Source: Candidatus Hodarchaeota archaeon
Lineage (GTDB): Archaea > Asgardarchaeota > Heimdallarchaeia > Hodarchaeales > Hodarchaeaceae
Length of the DNA: 64,000 nt
Reading direction: 5' to 3'
NCBI GenBank assembly: GCA_016840285.1
Contig: JAEOSR010000043.1
Coordinates: 21,410-85,409 of the forward strand
The notes under the pieces were generated by a model. It was given only the letters and a program-made list of their open reading frames with translations, had not been told where the DNA came from and did no database searches. Positions 47,056 through 56,127 of the stretch are shown here, in pieces. The position numbers were made by a program, and so were the translations under genes. The first letter of the stretch is position 1. Every line of letters starts with the position of its first letter.

Positions 47056-48937
47056 GGACTTTTGCCTCCAAGAAATTCATTGGATCAATTATCAACACTA
47101 CTTTTCCACCTTCTAAAACAGTTGCACTCGAGAATGCACCTATTTGGCTAAGGAAGTTTTGAATGGGTTTCATAACTACTTCACGTTCTCCCAATAATTC
47201 GTTCACTAGGAATCCTAAACTACGGTTTCCTTTTCGCCACAAAACCACAATTTCTTTCTGTGTATCCTGATAATCTGTTTCGATATCAGATCCGGTTTCT
47301 GATGAATGAAATGTCAAACGTTCTCGCAGGTCGATAATTGGAACCGATGCGTTATCAACAATAATGGATTTTGAGGTAGTTTCTGTATCAAAAAGAATTT
47401 TACTGACCGGAACGGAAAGTATTTGTTCAATGTTTGCCATAGGAATAGCAAATTGATGTTTTTTGACTGATAACATCAAAACTTTTGTAATGGCTACTGA
47501 TAATGGTATAACGAGTCGGAAGGAAGTAAACTTTCCTGGTTCCGAATCAACCTCAATATTTCCACCAATTGACTCCATAGTTGCTTTTACAACACTGAGT
47601 CCTACTCCTCTACCAGAAATTTCAGTTGTTTCTTCAGCAGTAGTGAGGCTACTGTTAAATAATAGTGCATGTAATTCATTTTTCGTTAAAACAGCCCCAG
47701 GAATAACTAAACTCTTTTTTTCAGCTTTTGCTCTGATCTTTTCATAATTAATTCCACGACCATTATCCCGTACTTCAATGATGATATCAGAACGCTCATG
47801 GGTCACTGCAAGTTTTATCGCTCCCATTGGATCTTTGTTCTTTTTGGTTCTATCTTCAGGTGTTTCTATCCCATGGCTGAGTGCGTTTCTAAGTAAATGG
47901 TTAAGAGGATCAACTAGTTTCTCAATGACTGAGCGATCAACACCTATATTTCTACCGGTGATAATCAAATCGACATGTTTTCCTTCTTTTTGGCTTAAAT
48001 CACGAATCATTCGTGGGAATCGAGTAAGAATGGTTTCAAGTGGAACCAATCGCATTCTAATAACTAAGTCTTGTATATTTGCTATAGTTCGTTCAAAATT
48101 GGACAAATTTTCTTTAAATGACCTAGAATATGCTTGTTGTTCCCCAATTTCCCTGATAAACTGGCCAGAAACTACAAGATCTCCTAATAACCTGATTATT
48201 TGGTCTAAATCTTCAAGATTAACTCTGACTGTTAGTGATTCTTGAGTTTCTTCCAACTTGCCGGATTTTTCAGCAGTAGTGACTGATTCTAAAATGCGTG
48301 ATACATTAACTGAAACAACGTCAGGGGCTTCTTCAACTATTTGACTAATAATTTCTTCGTCCTCTTGAGTAGCAATTTCAATGATCAACTCTTTGAAAGA
48401 AATCCCTGCTTCAATTTCTTCAAGTGGAGGTTTGGTACCATTTACATTTGCCTTCTCTTGAAGCTTCTTTATTAGAACTAGACTTCTAGCACTGACTACT
48501 TTGCAATCTGGGCTGTATAGAACTCTGATCTGGAGTTTGCTCCCTAAATTTATCATAAGCTCATCAATTGAGGCCATCTGTTGGGTTAATTCATCGAAAT
48601 GAAGGGATTTAGGAGTGTCCCCACCTTTTAGTGATTTTGCAAACCTCTCTAGTTCGTCGACATACGTAAACATCAGTTTTAGTACATTTGAGATCTCTAT
48701 TTCCTCTGTATCAGAAATTAAATTCTCCATACTATGAGTTAGGGTGCTAATTTTTGGATATCCTGATAAAGAGAAAAGACCTTTTAGATTATGAAGTACT
48801 CTAAGAATAACTTCATAAGCTTCTTTCTTAGTTGGATCCTTTTCAAGAACCAACAATCCTTCATTTAATTCCTCAATTCTTTCAGTTAGCTCTAGGATCA
48901 TGACTTTTTTGAATTCTTCTGATTCAAATTCACTCAT
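47048..48937 (-). CDS. cheA: Chemotaxis histidine kinase CheA
   Basis: 629 residues in the standard order: Hpt (His49 in RVLHNLKGLFSLSGY), a P2-like ferredoxin fold (about 135-215), dimerisation helices (LEDLDQIIRLLGDLVVSGQF), HATPase with the N box LVDPLNHLLRNALSHGIE, VRDNGRGINYEK and GRGVGLSVVKATMESIGG, and a C-terminal CheW-like domain (from about 490). It autophosphorylates and passes phosphate to CheY and CheB. It sits in the middle of the che operon between cheC and cheY, with 65 bases to cheY. Confidence 0.94.
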   Translation of the reverse strand: MSEFESEEFKKVMILELTERIEELNEGLLVLEKDPTKKEAYEVILRVLHNLKGLFSLSGYPKISTLTHSMENLISDTEEIEISNVLKLMFTYVDELERFAKSLKGGDTPKSLHFDELTQQMASIDELMINLGSKLQIRVLYSPDCKVVSARSLVLIKKLQEKANVNGTKPPLEEIEAGISFKELIIEIATQEDEEIISQIVEEAPDVVSVNVSRILESVTTAEKSGKLEETQESLTVRVNLEDLDQIIRLLGDLVVSGQFIREIGEQQAYSRSFKENLSNFERTIANIQDLVIRMRLVPLETILTRFPRMIRDLSQKEGKHVDLIITGRNIGVDRSVIEKLVDPLNHLLRNALSHGIETPEDRTKKNKDPMGAIKLAVTHERSDIIIEVRDNGRGINYEKIRAKAEKKSLVIPGAVLTKNELHALLFNSSLTTAEETTEISGRGVGLSVVKATMESIGGNIEVDSEPGKFTSFRLVIPLSVAITKVLMLSVKKHQFAIPMANIEQILSVPVSKILFDTETTSKSIIVDNASVPIIDLRERLTFHSSETGSDIETDYQDTQKEIVVLWRKGNRSLGFLVNELLGEREVVMKPIQNFLSQIGAFSSATVLEGGKVVLIIDPMNFLEAKVLA

Positions 48938-49002
48938 TGTATCACGACCTTATTCGAAAAATACAAATTGTTAATATAAGCTGGGATTCATTCCCAGAGA
49001 CT

Positions 49003-49362
49003 TTAATTAAGCGCTCCTTCAATAGCTTGGACTAATTGGTCAACTTTAAAGGGTTTAATAACAAAGTCTTTAGCACCAATTTTCAAAGCTTGGCGTACAA
49101 GGGGTTCATGTCCTAACGCAGTAACAATTACAATTCTTGCTTCTGGATCCATTTCCATGATTTCTTTGACAGCCATCAATCCATTCATCTTTGGCATAAC
49201 CACATCCATGGTCACAACATTTGGCATGAATTGTTTGTAATTGTCAATCGCTTCTATCCCTGTTTCTGCTTCTGCTACTACCGTATGACCGTGTTTTTTT
49301 AGTATTTTCCGAATCATCAACCGTAGATATTTCGAATCATCTACAATCAATACTTTTGCCAT
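49003..49362 (-). CDS. cheY: Chemotaxis response regulator CheY
   Basis: 119 residues, a lone receiver domain: VDDSKYLR, phospho-acceptor Asp53 in VTMDVVMPKMNG, the Thr in VIVTALGHE and the Lys in FVIKPFK. It would carry the signal to the motor or another effector, for example through archaeal CheF, which is not seen here. It ends six bases before the stop-to-start junction with the polyCheW gene, so it is co-transcribed with it. Confidence 0.93.
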   Translation of the reverse strand: MAKVLIVDDSKYLRLMIRKILKKHGHTVVAEAETGIEAIDNYKQFMPNVVTMDVVMPKMNGLMAVKEIMEMDPEARIVIVTALGHEPLVRQALKIGAKDFVIKPFKVDQLVQAIEGALN

Positions 49363-49368
49363 AGTTTT

Positions 49369-52300
49369 TCAATCCTTTTCATTTATTTCATTTTTTATGT
49401 TCTTTAGTAGTGTATCAAGATCCTTCTTAGATATTATCTTTTTTATAAACTCGTTCTCAATAATATATATCGAAGACGAAATGTTTTCATGAGAAAACAC
49501 ATATTGACAAGTTTCTTCTCCCTCCCGAAATATTTCTGTTTCCTCACAAGGAATTAACTCTTCTTTAAATTTTGTTACTACTCCCTCAATATCGTTAACG
49601 GGTACTAGGAATAAGTGATTCATAAATTCTAGTAAAAAGAAAAAATTACTTTGTCGTAATTCAGTCTGGTTCTGGATATTAAAAATTAACGCTGCTAGAT
49701 CTATGACGGGAAGTATGGCGTTGTCTACCGTAGTGATACCGATTATTGGATGATTTTTAGCATCAACAGTTTGCCATTCAAGTGTACTAAAAACTCTTTT
49801 AACGAAAGCAACATCAATTGAAAGTGTGAACTGTTCTAATTTGAAGACAAAGTAGTCTAAGCGGATACCTTCGTGATGATAAAATAATAGTACTTCTAGC
49901 TCCTTTCGCTTCGCTCTAACTTCTTCAAGGAATTTAATCTCAGCGGGTAGGAGTGTTGATGAAAACTCTTCTGTGTCTTTTAATGATAAAGTATTCTTAA
50001 GTACGGCCTCAATCTTATAAAATAAGGAGATAGGATCCATAATCATACCAATTTTATCTTGGTATGCAAAGAATCCAGAAATGATTGGCGAAAGTGTGTT
50101 TGTGGAAATTCCTAATTCCGTTTGGAATATTTCGCAATCGCCAATTGCAATTTTATTCCTAACGTTATCGACAAGTAGAACGGCCTCTATGTTCCTTTCA
50201 GGTTCCTTTATTAAAATTCCAACAGATTTTTTCGAATTAAGAGCCTGTTCGTTCCTTTCTTTCAATATAATATCAAAATCGATCAGGGGAACGATATCAG
50301 TGTGGATAGCTGCCCCTTTAATTGCATCGTGAGAATATTCTTTGAAAACAAAGAAATTACCCTCTATGACCTGAATAACATGTTCAGAACTTAAAAAGTA
50401 AATGTGGCCTCCATCTTCAAATAAGAGTCCTTCCTTATTTCTTTCATAAATTCGACGGGAAGATTTCTGAACTGGATTCTTGAAGTAAAGTAATTGATTG
50501 CTTTCCTGTTCTAATAAAAAAGGACTCGAAACTATTTGGAAAAGATATTCAACATCTAAAACTAAGATGATTTGCCCTGTAGGAGTAAGCACGAGGCCTT
50601 GGAGGAAATGAGTGGTATCATGACCCTCAGAAGATACAAGGATAGGTCGAAAAGAAGTATCATCAATCTCCATCATTGAAAGGATCTTGTCGGTAAAGAT
50701 TGCAATTTGTTGATCTTTGACCTCAAGGATTAAAACTTCCCTATTTGAATTTTGATAAGAGGATTTAGAATTAGGTGTTAATATTTCAGCTAAATCCAGA
50801 ATACTGATCACATTCCCCCTGTAATTTATTGATCCAATAATGGCTTTTGGTGCATTAGGAACTTTAGTAATACTAGTTATGTTATAGATCTCGCTAATAT
50901 AACTACTCGGAATTAAGATGTCCAAATTATGAACTGAAACTAAAGTTCCTTTATGGTTTAACTTTTGAGAAGTCCTTACAACTTCTGTAAGATTTAGGTT
51001 TGTAATTGACCTTTGTATGGAGATATTTTGACGGAGAGCGATATTATATTCTTCAGAAGCCTTGGGTGGCTCTAAAGGCACTAGGAGTACCTTATTTTCT
51101 GCAATAAACTGAGCTTGTGTCTGTTCCAGTTCATAAGTGACCCATTCTAGGATTTCCTGATGATTAATCTCGATTACAATCTGATCATTATATAGAAATG
51201 CATTTGGAAAATATGAGGCTTCTTTAGGGTTTGTTGAATTAATTAATCTGGATTTTTGTGATTCATCAGGCATACTGATAGATCCCAAGACCGTTTTAAC
51301 ATGAAAAATGACAATATTCTCCGCATGCTCTACTACAATGTAGTTATTCTTCTTCTCGGAAGGTTTTGTTGTTAAATTCAATTGGCCGTCATGAAAGAAC
51401 GAATGTAAATCGATAACTGGAACAATATCGCCACGAAAAGTGGCAGAACCAACAAAATAGGGAAGACTGTTGGCCACTGGTGTAATTGTCAGTGATTGGA
51501 GGATTTCAATCACAGATGAGCTCTTTAGAGCATAAATATTCTCTTCCAATATGATTAACACAAGAGTATTCTTATCAAGAGATGCCTGCTTAATGGCCTT
51601 CTTTTTCGAAACATATCCTTCTGTGGGAGTAGGAAACAAAATGATTTGCAAATTCTCGTCTTCTAGCATATTATGGTTAGAAATTGATTGAAAAAGAAAA
51701 TCAACATCTAAAATTAGTATGATATGCCCTGAATGATCTAACATAGCCCCTTGGAAAAAATAAGATAAATTTTTTTTATTAGTTGATCCAACAGCAGGAC
51801 GAAGATCAGTCTCAATCATCTCCACTATTTCACGGAATTCATCAACAATGATAGCAATCTGTTGATCCGCAGCTTCAAGAACCAATGCTTGAATAACATT
51901 CTTTTGCTGTTTTCCTCTTTTTATCAATTTAGTAGAAGTGGGTACTAGTATTTCAGAGAGATCTAGAATACTAATAACCTTACCTCGAAAGTTAATCGTC
52001 CCTACAACAGATCTCGGCGCATTTGGTACCTTGGTTATGCTTTGAACATTAAAAATCTCGACGACACGATTGTTTGGAATCAGAACATCTAAGTCCTGTA
52101 CAGATACCAGTGTTGCTGTGTTTGTGGTTTTTTTGATATCCCTAACTGTTCTTCGGATTCCTCTATCTGCACTGCTTGTGACTGGTACTGAAAGCTTTTG
52201 ACGGAGATCGATATTATATTCTTCAGATGCTTCAGGTGATTTCTTAGAAACTAGGAGTGCCTGGTTTTCTATAACAAACTGATTTTGTACAAGCTCAAGC

Positions 52301-52800
52301 TCAGTTACAATCCTCTTAAGGATTTGATTATTGTCAATCAAGACAATTATTTGTGAGTCATTGGAGAGAAAAGCTTTAATAAAGTATGGATTCTCTTTAG
52401 GATTCGCAAAATTAATTAAATTTGTCACTTGTGATTCTTTAGGCTTTTCCACGGATCCCAGAACAGTTTCAACCTGAAAGATGACAACTCTCCCCGTATG
52501 TTCTAAAGCGATGTAATTCTTCTTCTTTTCGGAAAGCTTTGTAGTTACATTCAATTGTCCGCCATAAAAAAAAGATTGTAAATCGATAACTGGGACAACC
52601 TCGCCTCGAAAAGTGGTAGAACCAATAAAATAAGGAAGACTGTTGGCTAATGGTGTAATTGTCAATGATTGGACGATCTGAATGACAGATGAACTAGTTA
52701 ATGCATAATTGTTCCTAAGTAAAGTGAAAACAAAGAGATTACCTTCTGTTTGAATACTCGTGATCCTTTTGCCTTTTTTAGATTTAGATATTATCTTCAC
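49369..52800 (-). CDS. Six-domain CheW scaffold protein
   Basis: 1143 residues containing six CheW-like modules, at about 20-185, 228-375, 411-575, 617-760, 788-932 and 975-1125. Each ends in the fold's FRGxVVPVIDL-type strand (FRGEVVPVIDLQSFF, FRGKVISILDLSEIL, FRGDIVPVIDLHSFF, YRGNVISILDLAEIL), which is degenerate in modules 5 and 6. Modules 1-2 and 3-4 are copies of one two-domain unit, sharing SLPYFxGSxTFRG and ITKVPNAP and visible at base level. CheW normally has one module and links receptors to CheA. A six-module chain could act as a linear array scaffold. It follows the tailed cheW gene by 62 bases. Confidence 0.85.
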   Translation of the reverse strand: MKIISKSKKGKRITSIQTEGNLFVFTLLRNNYALTSSSVIQIVQSLTITPLANSLPYFIGSTTFRGEVVPVIDLQSFFYGGQLNVTTKLSEKKKNYIALEHTGRVVIFQVETVLGSVEKPKESQVTNLINFANPKENPYFIKAFLSNDSQIIVLIDNNQILKRIVTELELVQNQFVIENQALLVSKKSPEASEEYNIDLRQKLSVPVTSSADRGIRRTVRDIKKTTNTATLVSVQDLDVLIPNNRVVEIFNVQSITKVPNAPRSVVGTINFRGKVISILDLSEILVPTSTKLIKRGKQQKNVIQALVLEAADQQIAIIVDEFREIVEMIETDLRPAVGSTNKKNLSYFFQGAMLDHSGHIILILDVDFLFQSISNHNMLEDENLQIILFPTPTEGYVSKKKAIKQASLDKNTLVLIILEENIYALKSSSVIEILQSLTITPVANSLPYFVGSATFRGDIVPVIDLHSFFHDGQLNLTTKPSEKKNNYIVVEHAENIVIFHVKTVLGSISMPDESQKSRLINSTNPKEASYFPNAFLYNDQIVIEINHQEILEWVTYELEQTQAQFIAENKVLLVPLEPPKASEEYNIALRQNISIQRSITNLNLTEVVRTSQKLNHKGTLVSVHNLDILIPSSYISEIYNITSITKVPNAPKAIIGSINYRGNVISILDLAEILTPNSKSSYQNSNREVLILEVKDQQIAIFTDKILSMMEIDDTSFRPILVSSEGHDTTHFLQGLVLTPTGQIILVLDVEYLFQIVSSPFLLEQESNQLLYFKNPVQKSSRRIYERNKEGLLFEDGGHIYFLSSEHVIQVIEGNFFVFKEYSHDAIKGAAIHTDIVPLIDFDIILKERNEQALNSKKSVGILIKEPERNIEAVLLVDNVRNKIAIGDCEIFQTELGISTNTLSPIISGFFAYQDKIGMIMDPISLFYKIEAVLKNTLSLKDTEEFSSTLLPAEIKFLEEVRAKRKELEVLLFYHHEGIRLDYFVFKLEQFTLSIDVAFVKRVFSTLEWQTVDAKNHPIIGITTVDNAILPVIDLAALIFNIQNQTELRQSNFFFLLEFMNHLFLVPVNDIEGVVTKFKEELIPCEETEIFREGEETCQYVFSHENISSSIYIIENEFIKKIISKKDLDTLLKNIKNEINEKD
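50523..52743 (-). repeat. Tandem duplication inside the polyCheW gene
   Basis: Two units of about 1.06 kb, roughly 51675-52743 and 50523-51579 on the minus strand, encode modules 1-2 and 3-4. The base sequence is still alike: around 51455 and 52633 both read GGAAGACTGTTGGC followed by TGGTGTAATTGT within a few bases. This indicates duplication in this lineage followed by moderate divergence. Confidence 0.75.
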
Positions 52801-52862
52801 CCTTTTCTAATGTTTCACTTTCTTTTTCCTGTTATTACAGCTAATTATTTTTTTATCAGTTC

Positions 52863-53801
52863 TTACTCAATTTCGTTTTTACTACCTTTCTCAACCTTAC
52901 TAGTCTTCTTCTTCTTCTTAATCTCTTCTATCTCATCTTTTCTTTTGGAATCATCTGTTTCTTTGGAATTTTCTTCAGTTCGAACATCGTTTTTAACTTC
53001 ATTGGGTATTTTGGTTTTTTTTGTCCTAGATGTGTCTTCTGGATTGCTTTTAGTTTCACCCTTCTTAGATTTAGGTTTTTTCTTCCCCTTCCCCCCCTTC
53101 TTTTCGATATCAACTTTGTCAAGAACAGTCTGGTCAAATTCATCAGTTTTGAGATTCTCTGGAAATTTGAGTTGATCTATATCAAAATTAGCAATAGCTT
53201 CTGTGGGGGCCTTCTCTGGCGATTCATCAGGATCAGGTAGGGTGTATTGATCAAAATCAAAATTAAAATCTTCATCACGACTTGTTATCTTTTTCTTTTC
53301 TGATTTTCTTGAAGTAACAAAATCTTCTAAGAGTCCCTCTAAATCTAAAATGAACACTGCTTGTTTGTCGTCTAGTAACCCAATTTTCGAAACTAAAGAT
53401 GGATTTAACAATTCTCTTTCATGGAAATAAGAATCATCTTTGCCTTTGAATTCTGTTATTGTGTCTAATTGATGGATTTGATCCACCAAAATTCCTATAT
53501 CTTGATTTTTAACTGTTACCAGTAGAATAATATTAGAATTGGATTCAATTTTACTGGTTGTTTCTTCTTCTTTACTAGATTCTGTTCCCCATAGAAGTAC
53601 CGAGAGGTTAAATATGCTAACAATATACCCACGAAGATTAACAATTCCCTCCAAGACCGATGAAGTCCTAGGAAGTTTTAAAATATCCCCAGATTGAAAA
53701 ACCTCCTTCAAATAATGGACTTCGAGGCCATAAAGATCATCAGCAATTCCAAATATAAGATGCCTATTTTTCGTTTTTCCAGATTGTAATACAGTTGTCA
53801 T
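52863..53801 (-). CDS. cheW: CheW with long charged C-terminal tail
   Basis: 312 residues. Residues 10-155 form one CheW domain (FGIADDLYGLEVHYLKEVF, LEGIVNLRGYIVSIFNLSVL, DIGILVDQIHQLDTI). Residues 160-312 are a low-complexity tail, first acidic with recurring FD(F/I)DQ or EFDQ motifs (NFDFDQYTLPD, NFDIDQLKFPE, DEFDQTVLD), then Lys-rich (KKGGKGKKKPKSKKG), then mixed E/K. Ordinary CheW stops near 160. The tail is probably disordered and may tether other proteins through the repeated motif. It lies between the longin-like gene and polyCheW. Confidence 0.87.
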   Translation of the reverse strand: MTTVLQSGKTKNRHLIFGIADDLYGLEVHYLKEVFQSGDILKLPRTSSVLEGIVNLRGYIVSIFNLSVLLWGTESSKEEETTSKIESNSNIILLVTVKNQDIGILVDQIHQLDTITEFKGKDDSYFHERELLNPSLVSKIGLLDDKQAVFILDLEGLLEDFVTSRKSEKKKITSRDEDFNFDFDQYTLPDPDESPEKAPTEAIANFDIDQLKFPENLKTDEFDQTVLDKVDIEKKGGKGKKKPKSKKGETKSNPEDTSRTKKTKIPNEVKNDVRTEENSKETDDSKRKDEIEEIKKKKKTSKVEKGSKNEIE

Positions 53802-53809
53802 CCCTTAAA

Positions 53810-54556
53810 TCACCTTTGTGTTTCATTAAATCTTGAAAAGATAGAAAAAAAATTTTTGAGTTCTGAGGATTTCTCTTTTTTAATCTCTTGAGTGGTTCCT
53901 GAATATTCTGACTTAAGATATGTTGAATCAGTTTCTTCCATTGCAAATAATTCCCTTTCAACCATAGCATCCAAATCGATATCCTCCTCCTCTTCATATT
54001 CATAAAATAATGTTGTTGTTTCCAAGACGATATTATCAATGATCTGTCCTAACTCAGGGAAGATTGACATATTTGGCCCATCCAAAGTTGTGTCACTAAC
54101 AACGATACTAACTGAATCGAGAGGGGTACTCGTCTCATAGACTGGTATTGATAGCATCATACTTATAGTTTCAAAGATTCGAGAAGATAATTCTTGTACA
54201 ATATCGACAAATTTTCCTGAGGTTGTTATCTTCGTGGGAAACTTTCCAATGGTCAGTAAACAAACCAAGTCTTTCTGACTTCTGACAAAAATTCGTGTAC
54301 CTTCACGAGTACCAATATCATTCAACTCCATATTATTCCCAATCATTTCGCCAAATTGAACGATAGCCGCCATCAGTCCAGCAATTAACGTTGGATCTTT
54401 TCCCGAAGTTTTTTTATAAACCCTTGAAAAAATAGGGAGACCACTACTCTTGTTTAGAAGTAAGATCTCGTGAACAGATACAGTGATGTTTTCTTCCTCC
54501 TTTTGCTTATCAGTTAGATTTCCAATTAATTTTTCAGCAGATATCCTTTTCACCAC
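53810..54556 (-). CDS. Longin-like protein in the chemotaxis operon
   Basis: 248 residues, starting at GTG 54556 or the GTG next to it at 54553. Residues 25-140 match the longin/roadblock order: strand EILLLNKSSGLPIFSRVY, helix TLIAGLMAAIVQFGEMIG, strands GTRIFVRSQKDLVCLLTIG, helix FVDIVQELSSRIF. The tail (195-248) is acidic and ends in a Phe-rich helix. It is the first gene of the che operon and ends 8 bases before cheW, so it is co-expressed with the chemosensory core. It may couple a small GTPase to the array. No such protein is part of known che systems as far as I can recall; the fold call is by eye. Confidence 0.6.
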   Translation of the reverse strand: MVKRISAEKLIGNLTDKQKEEENITVSVHEILLLNKSSGLPIFSRVYKKTSGKDPTLIAGLMAAIVQFGEMIGNNMELNDIGTREGTRIFVRSQKDLVCLLTIGKFPTKITTSGKFVDIVQELSSRIFETISMMLSIPVYETSTPLDSVSIVVSDTTLDGPNMSIFPELGQIIDNIVLETTTLFYEYEEEEDIDLDAMVERELFAMEETDSTYLKSEYSGTTQEIKKEKSSELKNFFSIFSRFNETQR

Positions 54557-54885
54557 TACAATATATCATTTAGGAACATTAGTACTCAGATTCGGATTAT
54601 AGCTTCGGTGTACTAAGTAGATTTACTCTATTAAATATATCACATGAAGAAGTATTTTTTTAAGCCTGTACAATACTATGAATTGTATTATTATATAAAA
54701 ACATTCACAAATTCTTTTTTCTTGTGCCTTTATAGCATCGTTTTTTCACTAGTTCCAATAAATAATCCAATTAAACTATTTTTATGACAATACCTGAAGG
54801 TTGTAATTAAATAGCTCCTCATATAAATAAATAAAACCTTACTCCTGTTGTACACATCTTATTGTGGTAATAAGGAGTCTTAAGA
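54557..54885. other. Intergenic region between che operon and second cheB
   Basis: 329 AT-rich bases. Besides the promoter-like box at 54630-54640, it holds a short hairpin (CTTATT at 54858-54863, AATAAG at 54869-54874) just after the second cheB stop, which may help end that transcript. No gene is seen. Confidence 0.5.
54630..54640 (-). promoter_or_regulatory. TATA-like promoter of the che operon
   Basis: On the minus strand, TGATATATTTAA lies about 75-85 bases before the GTG at 54556, upstream of the longin-like gene. This is a plausible TATA box for the longin-cheW-polyCheW-cheY-cheA-cheC run. Confidence 0.35.
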
Positions 54886-55983
54886 TTAAATCCAACCATA
54901 TCTACGGATTGCTATTGGGATATTATGCAAAGGTACGACTTCATCTGCATATTTTCCCTCAATAACGGCCTTTGGCATTGAAGGGATGACACATGTTGAT
55001 TCATGTTCAGCGAAAATCTTTCCCCCAACAGCCTGAATCTTCTTAGCTCCTAAAAATCCATCTCTTCCCATCCCAGTGAGAACAACACCAAGGACATTTT
55101 GTTTGTATACGTTTGCAGCATCAGTAAATGTAACATCAATAGCTGGAATAACAAAATTTATTCTTTCCCCAACGAATAAATGAAAAGTCTTATCTCTTTT
55201 AACACCACAATGTTTTCCTCCAGGTGCTATATAGATACGATTTTGTAATATTTTTTCCTTGTTTATTGGAATTTTAATGTTCAAATGAGGGTATAAACTT
55301 TGTAATCTTTTCACCCATGGATACACCATTGGTTCAGGCATATGTTGTACAATTATAATAGGAGGGGACTTAACTGGAATTTTTGAGAGTATTAAGGAGA
55401 TTGCTCTTGGTCCTCCAGTAGAGGCTCCAATTACTACTAGTAAATCACTGAACCCTTCTGTTTTTATTTCAAGTTTTTTTTCTATAGTAGGTTTTTTGAC
55501 TTCTTCTTCCTGTAAAAATGATTTGAAATCAAAACCAGCGTAGGCACGGGCTAAATCTATTTGAGAAAGATTAGATATTTTGAATAAAAGCTCCCTCCTA
55601 AATCGGTTAATATCATTTGGAACCATCGAATCTGGTTTTTTCACAAATTCCACCCCACCAGACTCAAAAATTGACATACCTAAGTTTGAAAGTGAACGAG
55701 TTACTTCTCGTTTTGTTAAACCAGAGACCAATATTACAGGGATTGGAAATTGATCCATAATGTGTTTAATAGTCTCAAAGCCATCCATTTCAGGCATTAT
55801 GGCATCAACAAGCACAACATCAGGTCTATATTTTGGTATTGCCATTTTTATTAAAGCTACCTTCCCGTTTGGAGCTCCCCCGATGACTTTTATGTTTCTT
55901 TGACTATCAACAATCATATTGGTGATTTGATGTCGTATTACTGCCGAATCATCAACCAGAAATACTTTTATTATCTCTTTCAT
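54886..55983 (-). CDS. cheB: Chemotaxis protein-glutamate methylesterase CheB (copy 2)
   Basis: 365 residues. The receiver domain has phospho-acceptor Asp60 (VLVDAIMPEMDG). The methylesterase domain has the Ser in IGASTGGPRAIS, the His in IVQHMPEP and the Asp in TGMGRDGFLGA. The linker carries KKPTIEKKLEIKT. It is a paralogue of the copy at 43937. It is set apart from the operon by 329 bases, so it has its own promoter. Two CheB with one CheR suggests each serves a different receptor set or condition. Confidence 0.92.
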   Translation of the reverse strand: MKEIIKVFLVDDSAVIRHQITNMIVDSQRNIKVIGGAPNGKVALIKMAIPKYRPDVVLVDAIMPEMDGFETIKHIMDQFPIPVILVSGLTKREVTRSLSNLGMSIFESGGVEFVKKPDSMVPNDINRFRRELLFKISNLSQIDLARAYAGFDFKSFLQEEEVKKPTIEKKLEIKTEGFSDLLVVIGASTGGPRAISLILSKIPVKSPPIIIVQHMPEPMVYPWVKRLQSLYPHLNIKIPINKEKILQNRIYIAPGGKHCGVKRDKTFHLFVGERINFVIPAIDVTFTDAANVYKQNVLGVVLTGMGRDGFLGAKKIQAVGGKIFAEHESTCVIPSMPKAVIEGKYADEVVPLHNIPIAIRRYGWI

Positions 55984-56127
55984 GAAAGGTTATTCCTATT
56001 CAAGAAGAAATGAAAATGTAAAGCCATATATCTTGAATCAATTATCTCAATCCTAGTTTATATTCATCTCCAAATGAAGCTACTCAGTTTTTCTTACCGT
56101 TTAGGATAGTTAATCCACAAAAAAAAC

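Noticed and set aside
47778..48245. Plus-strand 155-residue frame antisense to cheA
   Set aside because: It mirrors the kinase core and its composition is that of an antisense frame.
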